A DNA stretch of 21,974 nt from an uncultured Massilia sp. (GCA_946481275.1 CAMLMV010000075.1:1-21974); one strand, 5' to 3'; shown: positions 1 through 8,458, numbered from the stretch's first letter. Notes: generated from the letters alone by a model not told the origin. Numbers and translations are program-made.

Positions 1-233
1 TGAGATTATGCAGTGCTTCGCTTAACTCGTCAACCCCTCGTTTTTCTGCAACACAAGCGGCGTTATCAAACTACCTAGCTCAACTACTTGATTTCGCTGA
101 ACTTTTCTTGCGCTGCGAAAGCAGGACGCGAACTATAGCAAAACGGATCGGGGGTATGCAAGGGGGCGACGGTAAGAATTTTCGAGTTGCTTCTGTGCTA
201 TCTTTGCCGGCTTCATCACCCCATGGAGCCCCC
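1..233. other. Noncoding leader upstream of cobT
   Basis: No supportable gene is visible in this stretch. It is less GC-rich than the genes that follow. A TGA at positions 1-3 could be the end of a gene lying to the left, but there is too little sequence to say. A weak promoter-like pair (TTGCGC at 108-113 and TATAGC at 134-139, spacing 20) is present but is too far from consensus to call. I see no cobalamin-riboswitch core here, so cobTSC is not obviously under the same RNA control as btuB. Confidence 0.5.
225..228 (+). promoter_or_regulatory. Ribosome binding site fixing the cobT start
   Basis: GGAG lies 5 nt before ATG 234. It supports this start over the upstream in-frame TTG at 108 or ATG at 156, which would add residues with no resemblance to the CobT N-terminus. 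Confidence 0.6.
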
Positions 234-1259
234 ATGCGCATCGCCCCCACGACGAATCCCGATCTGTCCGCCGCCCTCGCCGCCGCCATCAATAACAAGA
301 CGAAGCCGCTCGGCAGCCTCGGCGCCCTCGAACGGCTGGCCAGCCGCCTGGGCCTGATCCAGGACACCGTCGCGCCCACGATCCGGCAGCCCGCCATCCT
401 CGTGTTCGCCGGCGACCACGGCGTCGTCGCGGAAGGCATCTCCGCCTACCCGCAGGACGTCACGTGGCAGATGGTCGAGAACTTCCTCGCCCAGGGCGCC
501 GCCATCAACGTGTTCGCCCGTCAGAACAATATCGACCTGCGCGTCGTCGATGCGGGCGTCAACCACGACTTTGGCACACGCCCCGGCCTCGTCGACCGCA
601 AGGTAGCAAACGGCACGCGCAACTTCGCGCTGGAGCCGGCGATGACGCCAGAGCAGTGCGCGACCGCGCTGGAGCGCGGCGCCGCCCTCGCGGCCGACCT
701 GCCGGGCAACGTGGTCGGCTTTGGCGAGATGGGCATCGGGAATACGACGGCGGCGGCAGCGCTGATGCACAAGCTGACGGGCATCCCCGTCGCGGACTGC
801 GTCGGCGCCGGTACCGGACTGTCGCCGGATGGCGTGCTGCGCAAGCAGCGCGTGATCGAAGCGGCGGCCGAGCGCCATGCGGGCGTCGACGATCCCGTCG
901 CCGTGCTGGCCACGTTCGGCGGCTTCGAGATCGCGATGATGGCCGGCGCCATGCTGAAGGCGGCCGCGCTGCGCAAGGTCCTGCTGATCGACGGCTTCAT
1001 CGTCACGAGCGCCCTGCTCGTCGCGGCGCGCATCGAACCCGCGATCCTCGATTACTGCGTGTTCGCGCACTGCTCGGACGAATCGGGCCACCGCCGCATG
1101 CTGGACGCGCTCGGCGCCGAGCCGCTGCTGCAGCTGAACCTGCGCCTCGGCGAAGGCACGGGCGCCGCGCTGGCCCTGCCGCTGCTGCACGCGGCCGCGA
1201 ACTTCCTGAACGAGATGGCGACCTTCGAATCGGCCAGCGTCAGCGAAAAATCCGCCTGA
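234..1259 (+). CDS. cobT: Nicotinate-nucleotide--dimethylbenzimidazole phosphoribosyltransferase
   Basis: CobT transfers phosphoribose from nicotinate mononucleotide to 5,6-dimethylbenzimidazole, giving alpha-ribazole 5'-phosphate for the lower ligand of cobalamin; it is a cytoplasmic enzyme. The 341-residue product has the family's normal length. Visible family features are the N-terminal [13 protein letters not shown] segment, [31 protein letters not shown] in the middle, and [13 protein letters not shown] near the C-terminus. Glu307 in the last motif aligns with the catalytic base known from Salmonella CobT (Glu317). The start at 234 is chosen because GGAG precedes it and [10 protein letters not shown] fits the family. 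The stop overlaps the cobS start by one base (TGATG), so the two are probably translationally coupled. Identification is secure; the exact start slightly less so. Confidence 0.96.
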   Translation: MRIAPTTNPDLSAALAAAINNKTKPLGSLGALERLASRLGLIQDTVAPTIRQPAILVFAGDHGVVAEGISAYPQDVTWQMVENFLAQGAAINVFARQNNIDLRVVDAGVNHDFGTRPGLVDRKVANGTRNFALEPAMTPEQCATALERGAALAADLPGNVVGFGEMGIGNTTAAAALMHKLTGIPVADCVGAGTGLSPDGVLRKQRVIEAAAERHAGVDDPVAVLATFGGFEIAMMAGAMLKAAALRKVLLIDGFIVTSALLVAARIEPAILDYCVFAHCSDESGHRRMLDALGAEPLLQLNLRLGEGTGAALALPLLHAAANFLNEMATFESASVSEKSA

Positions 1260-2041
1260 TGCATCAAGTCCGCCTGTTCTTCATCGCCCTGCAGTTCTTC
1301 ACGCGGCTGCCGATACCGGGCTGGGTCGGTTTCGAAGCCGCGTGGCTGCAGCATGCGTCGCGCTACTTCCCGCTCGTCGGCGTCGTCGTCGCGGCGATCG
1401 CGGCGGCTGTGTACTACGCGGCCGCGCTCGTGCTGCCCGCGCCCGTGGCGGCCGTGCTGTCGACCGCGGCGTCCATCTATATAACGGGCGCGTTCCATGA
1501 AGACGGCTTCGCCGACACGTGCGACGGCCTCGGTGGCGGCATGACGAAGGAACGGGCGCTGGAGATCATGAAGGATTCGCGCGTCGGTGCGTACGGCGCG
1601 ATCGGTATCGTATGCATGCTGGCGACGAAGCTGTCCGCGCTGGCGATGCTGCCGCCGGGCGTGGCCGTGGCCGCGCTGTTCGTCGCGCATCCATTGTCGC
1701 GTCTTGCCGCGACGGCGCTGATCTGGAAACTGGACTACGTGCGCGGCGAAGGCAAGGCCAAGCCGCTCGCGCAGCAAATGACGAACGCGGAATTCGCGAT
1801 CGCGGCGCTGACCTGCCTACTCCCCGCAGCTTGTATATTGGCCACCGACTCGATGACGCCGGCAGCCATGCTGGCCGCGATCATCGCTGCGACACTTGCC
1901 GCGCTGTGGCTGGGCCGTTTGTTCGTGCGCCGTCTCGGCGGCTACACGGGCGACTGCCTCGGCGCCGTCCAGCAGCTGGCTGAGGCGCTCATCTATGTTG
2001 CCGTGCTGGCCACGCTGGGCCACGGCGCCTGGAACGCATGA
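1259..2041 (+). CDS. cobS: Adenosylcobinamide-GDP ribazoletransferase (cobalamin synthase)
   Basis: CobS joins adenosylcobinamide-GDP to alpha-ribazole (or its phosphate), the step that completes the nucleotide loop, in the inner membrane. The 260-residue protein is strongly hydrophobic with several membrane segments. It carries the family signature GAFHEDGFADTCDGLGGG, followed by RALEIMKDSRVGAYG, and near the C-terminus GGYTGDCLGAVQQ. The acidic HEDGFAD/CDG cluster is the known metal and substrate site. ATG 1259 overlaps the cobT stop, and an N-terminus of [20 protein letters not shown] is typical of the family. The 3' end overlaps cobC by four bases (ATGA). Confidence 0.96.
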   Translation: MHQVRLFFIALQFFTRLPIPGWVGFEAAWLQHASRYFPLVGVVVAAIAAAVYYAAALVLPAPVAAVLSTAASIYITGAFHEDGFADTCDGLGGGMTKERALEIMKDSRVGAYGAIGIVCMLATKLSALAMLPPGVAVAALFVAHPLSRLAATALIWKLDYVRGEGKAKPLAQQMTNAEFAIAALTCLLPAACILATDSMTPAAMLAAIIAATLAALWLGRLFVRRLGGYTGDCLGAVQQLAEALIYVAVLATLGHGAWNA

Positions 2042-2565
2042 CGCTGTACCTGGTCCGCCATCCGCAACCGGACGTCGCGCCCGGCCTGTGCTACGGCGCC
2101 AGCGACGTTCCGGTCACCGAGACGGAACTCGCGCGCGTGCACGCCAGGCTTGCCCTGCCGCGCGACCTGCCCGTCTACGCCAGCCCCCTGCAGCGCTGCG
2201 CCGTGCTCGCCGAACGCCTGGCACCAGGCCGCGTGACACTGGATGCGCGCCTGGCCGAAATGAATTTCGGCGCATGGGAGTTGCGCCCATGGTCGGACAT
2301 CCCGCGCGCCGACGTCGACGCCTGGAACGCCGACCTGCTCCACTACCGCCCCGGCGGCGCGGAAAACGTGCTGGACGTCGCGGGCCGCGTGCAAGCCTTC
2401 GTCGCCGATTTGCGCGCACCGTCCGCGCTCATCATCTGCCACGCCGGCACGATCCGCCTGCTGGCGGCGCTGCACGGCGGGGCACCGCTCGAACAGGCCG
2501 CGCTCAACGCCGCGCAAACGCCGCATCGCATCGGCTACGGCCAGCTGGTCGTGCTGGGCGTATAA
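2038..2565 (+). CDS. cobC: Alpha-ribazole phosphatase, histidine phosphatase family
   Basis: This 175-residue member of the phosphoglycerate mutase-like histidine phosphatase superfamily most likely dephosphorylates alpha-ribazole 5'-phosphate or the cobalamin phosphate. LVRHPQP at the N-terminus supplies the phospho-accepting His8; the glycine of the common RHG motif is proline here. Other expected elements are SPLQRC near residue 49, the acid in RLAEMNFGAWE (Glu74) and the second histidine in ICHAGTIR (His135). It follows cobS with a four-base overlap and closes the cobT-cobS-cobC group. Context makes CobC more likely than a generic phosphatase. Its TAA stop is embedded in a perfect TATAAT box. 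Confidence 0.9.
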   Translation: MTLYLVRHPQPDVAPGLCYGASDVPVTETELARVHARLALPRDLPVYASPLQRCAVLAERLAPGRVTLDARLAEMNFGAWELRPWSDIPRADVDAWNADLLHYRPGGAENVLDVAGRVQAFVADLRAPSALIICHAGTIRLLAALHGGAPLEQAALNAAQTPHRIGYGQLVVLGV

Positions 2566-2566
2566 T
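2561..2566 (+). promoter_or_regulatory. Candidate -10 box of the riboswitch-btuB transcript
   Basis: TATAAT matches the sigma-70 -10 consensus exactly and contains the cobC stop codon TAA (2563-2565). A start site about 6-8 nt downstream would fall at roughly 2572-2574, right at the first base of the riboswitch P1 stem. There is no convincing -35 hexamer 16-18 nt upstream, where the sequence is GC-rich cobC coding DNA. Confidence 0.6.
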
Positions 2567-2573
2567 GTCGGCG

Positions 2574-2781
2574 TTTTGGTGCTCGCGCTCCTCTCTGGGG
2601 CGCAGTTAAACGGGAAACACGAAGCGCTCTTCAGACAAGCGCCAACGTGTGCTGCCCCCGCAACGGTAAGCAAGTGCCCGCACGCGTCCTGCGCGTGCGC
2701 GGCAACCGTCCCCACATACCACTGTGCATCCGCATGGGAAGGTCGGACGGCCATACTCGCCAGCCCGGATACCGGCCAAAA
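2574..2781 (+). ncRNA. Cobalamin (adenosylcobalamin-type) riboswitch aptamer
   Basis: The conserved elements appear in the correct order: CGGGAAAC at 2611-2618, the highly conserved GCTGCCCCCGCAACGGTAAG at 2651-2670, CCACTG at 2719-2724 followed by a small hairpin and GGGAAGG at 2736-2742, and the B12-box region GCCAGCCCGGATACCGGCC at 2759-2777. TTTTGG at 2574-2579 can pair perfectly with CCAAAA at 2776-2781 to form the closing P1 stem. These elements define the known class that binds adenosylcobalamin and represses downstream genes. Its position in front of btuB is the classic arrangement. Confidence 0.95.
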
Positions 2782-2864
2782 GGTGGAAGCGCACGGTCTG
2801 CCCCGCGCTTCTGTTCATCTGGCTGACGGGGACGTCGGCCGGTTGGTCCACACAATAAAAAGTC
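2782..2864 (+). promoter_or_regulatory. Riboswitch expression platform and btuB leader
   Basis: This is the segment between the aptamer and the btuB ATG. It contains a hairpin with arms GGCTGAC (2821-2827) and GTCGGCC (2834-2840), seven pairs including one G-U. An upstream CCCCG near 2801 could compete for the GGGG loop of that hairpin. No U-run follows, so an intrinsic terminator is not evident. No clear Shine-Dalgarno sequence precedes ATG 2865, only an AT-rich AATAAAAAG stretch. Control of translation or Rho-dependent termination is therefore more plausible, but this is inference. Confidence 0.5.
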
Positions 2865-4709
2865 ATGTCCTTTCCTGTTTCCCGGCAGGCAGCCGCGCTT
2901 TCGCTCGCATTCGCTGCCGCCGCATCGGTCCACGCCGATCCCATTCTTGACACCGTCATCGTCACCGCCAATCGCACGCCGCAGCGCGCCGAAGACGTCA
3001 TCCCCGACACCGTCGTCATCTCCAGCGAAGACATCGCCCGCGCGGGCGCGGGCTCCGTCGCCGACGTGCTGCGCCGCCAGCGCGGCATCGAAATCTCGCG
3101 CAACGGCGGCGCCGGCACCAACACCACCGTGTTCCTGCGCGGCGCCAACAGCAACCAGGTCGTCGTGCTCGTCGACGGCGTGCGCATCGGCTCCGCCACC
3201 ACGGGCGCGGCCTCGTGGAACGCGATCCCGTTGTCGTCCATCGACCACATCGAAATCGTCTACGGCCCCCTGAGCTCCCTGTACGGTGCGGATGCCATCG
3301 GCGGCGTCGTGCAGATCTTCACGAAGAAGAGCGCAGGCGCGCCCATGTTCAGCGCCAGCGCGGGCGGCGGCACGTACGGCACGAACCAGTACGACGCCAG
3401 CGTGCACGGCTCGACGGGCGGTGAACACAGCGTCACCTATGCGCTGTCCGGCGCGCGCGAAGAATCGGACGGCTTCTCGTCCACGCGTCCCGGCTCGTCG
3501 AGCTACAACCCCGATGACGACGGCTACACGCGCAACAGCGTCAACGGCCGCATCGCGCTGCGCCTGGCGGAAGGTCACGAGATCGGCGCGCAATTCATGC
3601 GGAGCCGCCTGAGCGCGCAATACGACAGCGGCAAGTCGGCCTTCGACACGCACAACATCCAGGAACTCGACAGCTATGCCGTGTTCCTGAACGACCGCTT
3701 CCTGCCGAACTGGCGCAGCAGCGTCCAGGTGGCGCGCTCGGAAGATAAGCTGGGCAGCTTCACGAGCACGGCGCCGTCCGGCATCTCGCAGCTGAACACG
3801 CGCCAGGACGAACTCACGTGGCAGAACACGTTCGACATCGCCGGCGACACGCTGCAGGTGCTGGCCGGCCACCGCAAGGAAAAGGTCCTGTCCAGCGCCA
3901 TCAAGGACATCAACCGCACGCGCATCACGAACTCCGTCGCGGCGTCGTACGACCTGCGCCGCGGCAGCCACCTGCTGGACGTCAGCGCGCGCAACGACCA
4001 TTCCGAATACGGCGGCAAGACAACGGGCGCCCTCGGCTACGGCTACGAATTCACGCAGGACCTGCGCGCCACGGCGAGCTACGGCACGAGCTTCCGCGCC
4101 CCCACATTCAACGAGTTGTACTACCCGGGCTATGGCCTGACGTCGAACAAGCCGGAACGGGGCCGCAACGCGGAAGTGGGCGTGCAGTACCGCGTGGCCG
4201 GCGTCGACCTGCAGGCGAACTACTACCGCAACCGCCTGACCGACATGATCGTCTCCGTCACGCCGTGTCCGGACCGCCCGAACGGCAGCTGCGCGTACAA
4301 CGTCAACCACGCCCTGCTGGAAGGCCTGACGCTGGCGGCCGGCACACGCATCGGCAACCTGGACCTGCGCGCCAACGCCGACCTGCAGGATCCGCGCGAC
4401 GAGACGACCGGCAAGCAGCTGGCCCGCCGCGCGCGCCGCCACGTCAGCGCCGCGGCCGACTACACCGCGGGTGCCGTGGAAACCGGAGTCGAGCTGCAGG
4501 CCTCCGGCCGGCGCTTCGACGATGCCGCCAACGCCAACCGCCTCGGCGGCTACGGCCTGCTGAACCTGTACACTACCTGGCACATGACGCGCGACTGGTC
4601 GCTGCTGGTCCGCCTCGACAACGCGGCCGACAAGCACTACGACCTGGCGCGCAACTATGGCACCTCCGGGCGCACCTGGTTCGCGGGTATCCAATATGGT
4701 AGCCACTGA
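2865..4709 (+). CDS. btuB: TonB-dependent vitamin B12 outer-membrane receptor
   Basis: BtuB takes up cobalamin and other corrinoids across the outer membrane using TonB energy. The 614-residue protein starts with a signal peptide (predicted cut after Ala24, SVHA). A TonB box, DTVIVTA at residues 29-35, follows. The plug domain begins at NRTPQRAEDVIPDTVVIS and includes VLRRQRGIEISRNGGAG, VFLRGANSNQVVVLVDGVR and YGPLSSLYGADAIGGVVQI. The rest is a barrel ending in GRTWFAGIQYGSH; the last residues do not end in the usual aromatic. The cobalamin riboswitch directly upstream and the btuCD genes downstream settle the substrate. ATG 2865 has no clear Shine-Dalgarno, consistent with regulated initiation. 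Confidence 0.95.
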   Translation: MSFPVSRQAAALSLAFAAAASVHADPILDTVIVTANRTPQRAEDVIPDTVVISSEDIARAGAGSVADVLRRQRGIEISRNGGAGTNTTVFLRGANSNQVVVLVDGVRIGSATTGAASWNAIPLSSIDHIEIVYGPLSSLYGADAIGGVVQIFTKKSAGAPMFSASAGGGTYGTNQYDASVHGSTGGEHSVTYALSGAREESDGFSSTRPGSSSYNPDDDGYTRNSVNGRIALRLAEGHEIGAQFMRSRLSAQYDSGKSAFDTHNIQELDSYAVFLNDRFLPNWRSSVQVARSEDKLGSFTSTAPSGISQLNTRQDELTWQNTFDIAGDTLQVLAGHRKEKVLSSAIKDINRTRITNSVAASYDLRRGSHLLDVSARNDHSEYGGKTTGALGYGYEFTQDLRATASYGTSFRAPTFNELYYPGYGLTSNKPERGRNAEVGVQYRVAGVDLQANYYRNRLTDMIVSVTPCPDRPNGSCAYNVNHALLEGLTLAAGTRIGNLDLRANADLQDPRDETTGKQLARRARRHVSAAADYTAGAVETGVELQASGRRFDDAANANRLGGYGLLNLYTTWHMTRDWSLLVRLDNAADKHYDLARNYGTSGRTWFAGIQYGSH

Positions 4710-4727
4710 GGGAGTCCGCTAACCACC

Positions 4728-5765
4728 ATGTTCCGACGAGCCATGCACCCTGTTCCACCGCCACTGCGCCAGCGCGCCATTCCGATCATCGTCACGCTGC
4801 TGTGCGTGGCGGTCGCCAGCCTGCTCATCGCGGGCATGAGCGGATCGATCCCGGTCGCGCCGGCCGAGCTGCCGGATGCGGTGGCGCAGGTGCTGCGCGG
4901 CCGGCCGGAATCGCTGGCAGCAATGCTCGTCGAGCTGCGCGCGGGCCGCGCGCTGATGGCCTTCGTCACCGGCGGCGCGCTCGCGCTGGCCGGCGTCATG
5001 ATGCAGGCGCTGCTGCGCAATCCGCTCGCCGACCCGTACGTGCTCGGCATCTCGGCCGGCGCGTCGGTCGGCGCGCTGTTCGCGCTCTTGCTGATGTGCG
5101 CGGCGGCCACCGTGGACGGCGCGGCGATGGCCGGCGCGGTGACGGTCGCCCTGCTGCTCTATCTGCTCGCGCGGCGCGACATGCGCAGCGGGGTCGCGGT
5201 GGAAGGCGGCACGTCGATGCTGCTGCTGACCGGCACGATCATGCAGGCGGCCAGCATGGCGCTCGTCACGCTGATGCTGTCGATCGCGCCGGAAGGCCGA
5301 TTGCGCAGCATGGTGTTCTGGATGATCGGCGACCTGGCCGGCGCGCCGCTGCGCATCCTGCCCTGGATCGTGCTAGGGGCGGCACTGGTGTACGCGCTGC
5401 GCAATGCGCGGGCGATGAACATGCTCGCGCTGCACGCGGAGGCCGCCGCCACGCTGGGCGTGCGCGTCGGCGCCGTGCGCAAGGGCCTGTTCTTCGTGTC
5501 GGCCGTGCTGACGGCGAGCGCGGTGACGAGCGCCGGCGCCATCGGCTTCGTCGGGCTGATCGTGCCGCATGCCTGCCGCTTCGCGTTCGGCCCCGACCAC
5601 CGCGTGCTCATCCCGGCCGCCGTGCTGGGCGGCGGCAGCCTGCTCGTGCTGTGCGATATCGTCGCGCGCACCGTCGTCGCGCCGACCCAGCTGCCCGTCG
5701 GCGCCATCACGGCGCTGATCGGCGCGCCCGTCTTCCTGTATCAACTGCACCGCCTGCACAAATGA
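4728..5765 (+). CDS. btuC: Cobalamin ABC transporter permease (FecCD family)
   Basis: BtuC forms the inner-membrane channel of the BtuCDF importer. The 345-residue product has many hydrophobic segments and family motifs: GGALALAGVMMQALLRNPLA followed by DPYVLGISAGASVGAL, WMIGDLAG in the middle, and SAGAIGFVGLIVPHACR near the C-terminus, which belongs to the region that couples to the ATPase. The usual LRLPR motif reads LRAGR here. It starts 18 nt after btuB; GGAG at 4711-4714 is 13 nt from ATG 4728, rather long, so the in-frame ATG at 4743 is an alternative start. It overlaps btuD by four bases. Confidence 0.93.
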   Translation: MFRRAMHPVPPPLRQRAIPIIVTLLCVAVASLLIAGMSGSIPVAPAELPDAVAQVLRGRPESLAAMLVELRAGRALMAFVTGGALALAGVMMQALLRNPLADPYVLGISAGASVGALFALLLMCAAATVDGAAMAGAVTVALLLYLLARRDMRSGVAVEGGTSMLLLTGTIMQAASMALVTLMLSIAPEGRLRSMVFWMIGDLAGAPLRILPWIVLGAALVYALRNARAMNMLALHAEAAATLGVRVGAVRKGLFFVSAVLTASAVTSAGAIGFVGLIVPHACRFAFGPDHRVLIPAAVLGGGSLLVLCDIVARTVVAPTQLPVGAITALIGAPVFLYQLHRLHK

Positions 5766-6541
5766 TGATCGCGACCCGACAACTGGAATTACGGGCCGGC
5801 GGCCGCGTGCTCGTGCAGCACCTGGACTGGGACGTCCATGCCGGCGAATGCTGGTCCATCATCGGCCGCAACGGCGCCGGCAAGAGCACCCTGCTGCGCA
5901 CCGTGGCCGGCCTGCGCGCGCCCGAAGCCGGCACCGTCGCGCTGCACGACCGCCCGCTGTCCGCCTGGCCGCTGGAGGCGCTGGCGCGCGAACGCGCGTA
6001 CCTGCCGCAGTCGCGCAGCGATGCTTTCGCGTACAGCGTGATGGAAACCGTGCTGTCCGCGCGCCACCCCTACCACGCCAACCATTACTGGGAGCAGAGC
6101 GACGACCACCACGCGGCCGTGAACGCGCTCGCGGCGATGGAAGTCGACCACCTCGCCACGCGCGACGTGCGCACCCTGTCCGGCGGCGAGCGCCAGCGCG
6201 TGGCCATCGCCGCGCTGCTCGCGCAGGACACGCCGCTGCTGTTGCTGGACGAGCCGGCGAACGCGCTCGACCTGGCGCACCAGGTGCGCACGATGTCGCT
6301 GCTGTCGCGCCTGTGCCGGCAAAGCGGCAAGACCATCGTGATGATCGGCCATGACCTGAACCTGGCACACAGTATCTCCACCCACGCCCTGCTGCTGATG
6401 GGCGACGGCCGCTGGCATGCCGGCACCGTCGACGACGCGCTGCAGGCACCGCTGCTGAGCAGCTATCTCGGCCACCCGATCGACGCGATCGAGAACAAGG
6501 GTCGCCGTATTTTCATTCCCCTGGAGGCCCCTCATGACTGA
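5762..6541 (+). CDS. btuD: Cobalamin ABC transporter ATP-binding protein
   Basis: This 259-residue ATPase drives corrinoid import together with BtuC. All nucleotide-binding motifs are intact: Walker A GRNGAGKST (35-43), Q-loop Gln83, signature LSGGERQR (139-146), Walker B LLLLDEP with Glu164, D-loop NALD (167-170) and switch His197. The sequence belongs to the iron-siderophore/B12 branch of ABC ATPases, and neighbours make B12 the substrate. The gene begins with two adjacent in-frame ATG codons (5762 and 5765); the first overlaps the btuC stop as ATGA. Its 3' end overlaps cobO by eight bases. Confidence 0.93.
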   Translation: MMIATRQLELRAGGRVLVQHLDWDVHAGECWSIIGRNGAGKSTLLRTVAGLRAPEAGTVALHDRPLSAWPLEALARERAYLPQSRSDAFAYSVMETVLSARHPYHANHYWEQSDDHHAAVNALAAMEVDHLATRDVRTLSGGERQRVAIAALLAQDTPLLLLDEPANALDLAHQVRTMSLLSRLCRQSGKTIVMIGHDLNLAHSISTHALLLMGDGRWHAGTVDDALQAPLLSSYLGHPIDAIENKGRRIFIPLEAPHD

Positions 6542-7160
6542 AATGACCCCTGAACAAACCGCGGAACTGAACGAGCGCCACCGCGCACGCATGGAGCGCA
6601 AGAAGGCCGTCATCGACGCCAAGATCGCCGCAGCCGACAAGAAGATCGGCATCATCATCGTCAACACCGGCAACGGCAAGGGCAAAAGTTCGAGCGCGTT
6701 CGGCATGGTCGCGCGCGCGCTCGGCCACGGCATGAAGGTGGGTGTCGTCCAGTTCATCAAGGGCGCGATGTCCACCGGCGAAGAGACGTTCCTGCGCCGC
6801 TTCCCCGACGACGTCAGTTTCCACGCGATGGGCGAAGGCTATACGTGGGAGACGCAGAACCGCGAGCGCGACATCGCCAGGGCCGAGGAAGCGTGGGAAC
6901 AGGCGCGCCGCTTCCTGACCGATCCCGCCTATGGCCTCGTCGTGCTGGACGAACTGAACATCGCATTGAAATACCGCTACCTGGACGTGCACACGGTGAT
7001 CGCCGACCTGCTCGACCGCCCGGAAATGCAGCACGTCGTCGTGACGGGCCGCGCGGCGCCGCCGGAGCTCATCGCGGTGGCCGACACCGTGACCGAAATG
7101 AATGTCGTCAAGCACGCCTTCAAGGCGGGCATCGCGGCGCAGGCCGGGACGGAGTGGTAA
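6534..7160 (+). CDS. cobO: Cob(I)yrinic acid a,c-diamide adenosyltransferase
   Basis: CobO (also called BtuR or CobA) transfers the 5'-deoxyadenosyl group of ATP to reduced corrinoid cobalt, in the cytoplasm. The 208-residue protein has the family's reversed-orientation P-loop, TGNGKGKSSSAFGMVARALG (residues 45-64), then VGVVQFIKGAMSTGEE, and VVLDELNIALKYRYLD with the acidic Walker-B-like pair. A charged N-terminal segment (roughly residues 1-37) precedes it, as is common in this family. A good Shine-Dalgarno (CTGGAGG) lies before ATG 6534 inside the end of btuD. It shares one base with cbiA (TAATG). Confidence 0.95.
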   Translation: MTEMTPEQTAELNERHRARMERKKAVIDAKIAAADKKIGIIIVNTGNGKGKSSSAFGMVARALGHGMKVGVVQFIKGAMSTGEETFLRRFPDDVSFHAMGEGYTWETQNRERDIARAEEAWEQARRFLTDPAYGLVVLDELNIALKYRYLDVHTVIADLLDRPEMQHVVVTGRAAPPELIAVADTVTEMNVVKHAFKAGIAAQAGTEW

Positions 7161-8458
7161 TGGCCGCCGGCGCCCGCATGCTGCTGGTCGCGGCCATCGC
7201 GTCCGGCCAGGGCAAGACGACGATCACGGCCGCGCTGGCGCGCCGGCTGCGCCGCATGGGCCAGCGCGTGCACGTCTTCAAATGCGGTCCGGACTTCATC
7301 GACCCGATGGTCCTCGAACACGCGAGCCGCGCGAAGGTCCATACGCTCGACCTGTGGATGGTCGGGCTGGAACAGAGCCGCCAGCGCCTGGCCCGCGCCG
7401 CGCGTGAAGCGGACGTCGTGCTGGTCGAAGGCGTGATGGGCCTGTACGACGGTGATCCGTCCGCCGCCGACCTCGCGCGCGCATTCGACCTGCCCGTGCT
7501 GGCCGTGATCGACGCCTCCGCGATGGCGCAGACGGCCGGTGCCGTCGTGCTGGGCCTGCGCGACTACGGGCCCGTGCGCATGGCCGGCGTCGTCGCCAAC
7601 CGAGTCGCCAGCGAAGGTCACGCGCGCATGGTGGCGGCCTCGCTGCGCGACATCCCGCTGCTCGCCACCCTGCCGAAGCAGGCGCGCCGGCTGCCGGAAC
7701 GCCATCTCGGCCTCGTCGTGCCGGGCGAAGTCGCCGACATCGACGCCATCCTCGACGAACTGGCCGACCAGCTGCAGCTGGACGAGGCCCAGTGGAACGC
7801 CCTCGCGCCGCAGCTCCCGGACGAGGCCTTGCCGGAAGAACCGGTCGCGCCGCTGCTGGCCGGGATCACGGTGGCGATCGCGCGCGACGCCGCGTTCTGC
7901 TTCCTGTACCCGGCCAACGTCGACACGCTGGAAGCGCTGGGCGCGCGCATCATGTGGTTCTCGCCGCTGGCGGACGAGCCGGTGCCCGAGGATGCCGACG
8001 CCGTCTACCTGCCGGGCGGCTACCCGGAACTGCATGGGGAAGCGCTGGCGCGGGCCGGGCGCTGGCGCGAATCGATCCGCGCGGCGCATGCGGCCGGGCT
8101 GCCGATCCTCGCGGAATGCGGCGGCATGATGGTGCTGGCCGAATCGCTCGCGGACAAGGAAGGCCGCGACTGGCCGATGGCCGGCCTGCTGCCGGGCCGC
8201 GTGCTGATGCAGCAGCGCCTCGCGGGACTGGGGTCGCAGGGCCTGGCCACGAACGCCGGGCAGATGCGCGGCCACACCTTCCACTATTCGCGCCTGGAGA
8301 CGCTGCTCGCGCCCGCCGCGTGGACCGTGAAGCATCCGTCCGGCGCACAGGGCGAAGCCGTGTACCGCGTCGGCTCGCTGACGGCGTCGTACTTCCACGC
8401 GTTCTTCGCCTCCAACCCGGCGGCCGTCGCGAGCCTGCTGCAGGGAGAGCTGGAATGA
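7160..8458 (+). CDS. cbiA: Cobyrinic acid a,c-diamide synthase
   Basis: CbiA/CobB uses glutamine and ATP to amidate the a and c carboxylates of cobyrinate (or hydrogenobyrinate). The 432-residue product has the expected two-domain structure. The N-terminal synthetase domain has a P-loop variant ASGQGKTT (14-21), FKCGPDFIDP and VEGVMGLYDG. The C-terminal class I glutaminase-like domain has PGGYPE (285-290), nucleophile Cys320 in AECGGMM and the catalytic histidine His413 in SYFHAFFASNP. I chose ATG 7160, which overlaps the cobO stop, because MLLVAAIASGQGKTT is the normal family N-terminus. Such an amidating enzyme is unexpected in a pure cobinamide-salvage set. Confidence 0.93.
   Translation: MAAGARMLLVAAIASGQGKTTITAALARRLRRMGQRVHVFKCGPDFIDPMVLEHASRAKVHTLDLWMVGLEQSRQRLARAAREADVVLVEGVMGLYDGDPSAADLARAFDLPVLAVIDASAMAQTAGAVVLGLRDYGPVRMAGVVANRVASEGHARMVAASLRDIPLLATLPKQARRLPERHLGLVVPGEVADIDAILDELADQLQLDEAQWNALAPQLPDEALPEEPVAPLLAGITVAIARDAAFCFLYPANVDTLEALGARIMWFSPLADEPVPEDADAVYLPGGYPELHGEALARAGRWRESIRAAHAAGLPILAECGGMMVLAESLADKEGRDWPMAGLLPGRVLMQQRLAGLGSQGLATNAGQMRGHTFHYSRLETLLAPAAWTVKHPSGAQGEAVYRVGSLTASYFHAFFASNPAAVASLLQGELE

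Noticed and set aside
102..139. Possible promoter for cobTSC
   Set aside because: TTGCGC and TATAGC are 20 nt apart and both depart from consensus; too weak to report as a site.
108..233. N-terminal extension of CobT
   Set aside because: Upstream in-frame starts would add a segment unlike CobT; ATG 234 has a GGAG five bases upstream.
2576..2950. Small + strand frame over the riboswitch
   Set aside because: It covers the conserved aptamer and runs into btuB in a different frame; the conservation there is RNA structure, not protein.
2631..4706. Long open frame on the minus strand (691 codons) opposite btuB and the riboswitch
   Set aside because: It mirrors a GC-rich coding gene, has low-complexity Arg/Ala/Val-rich composition and no recognisable domain; btuB on the + strand has complete family motifs.
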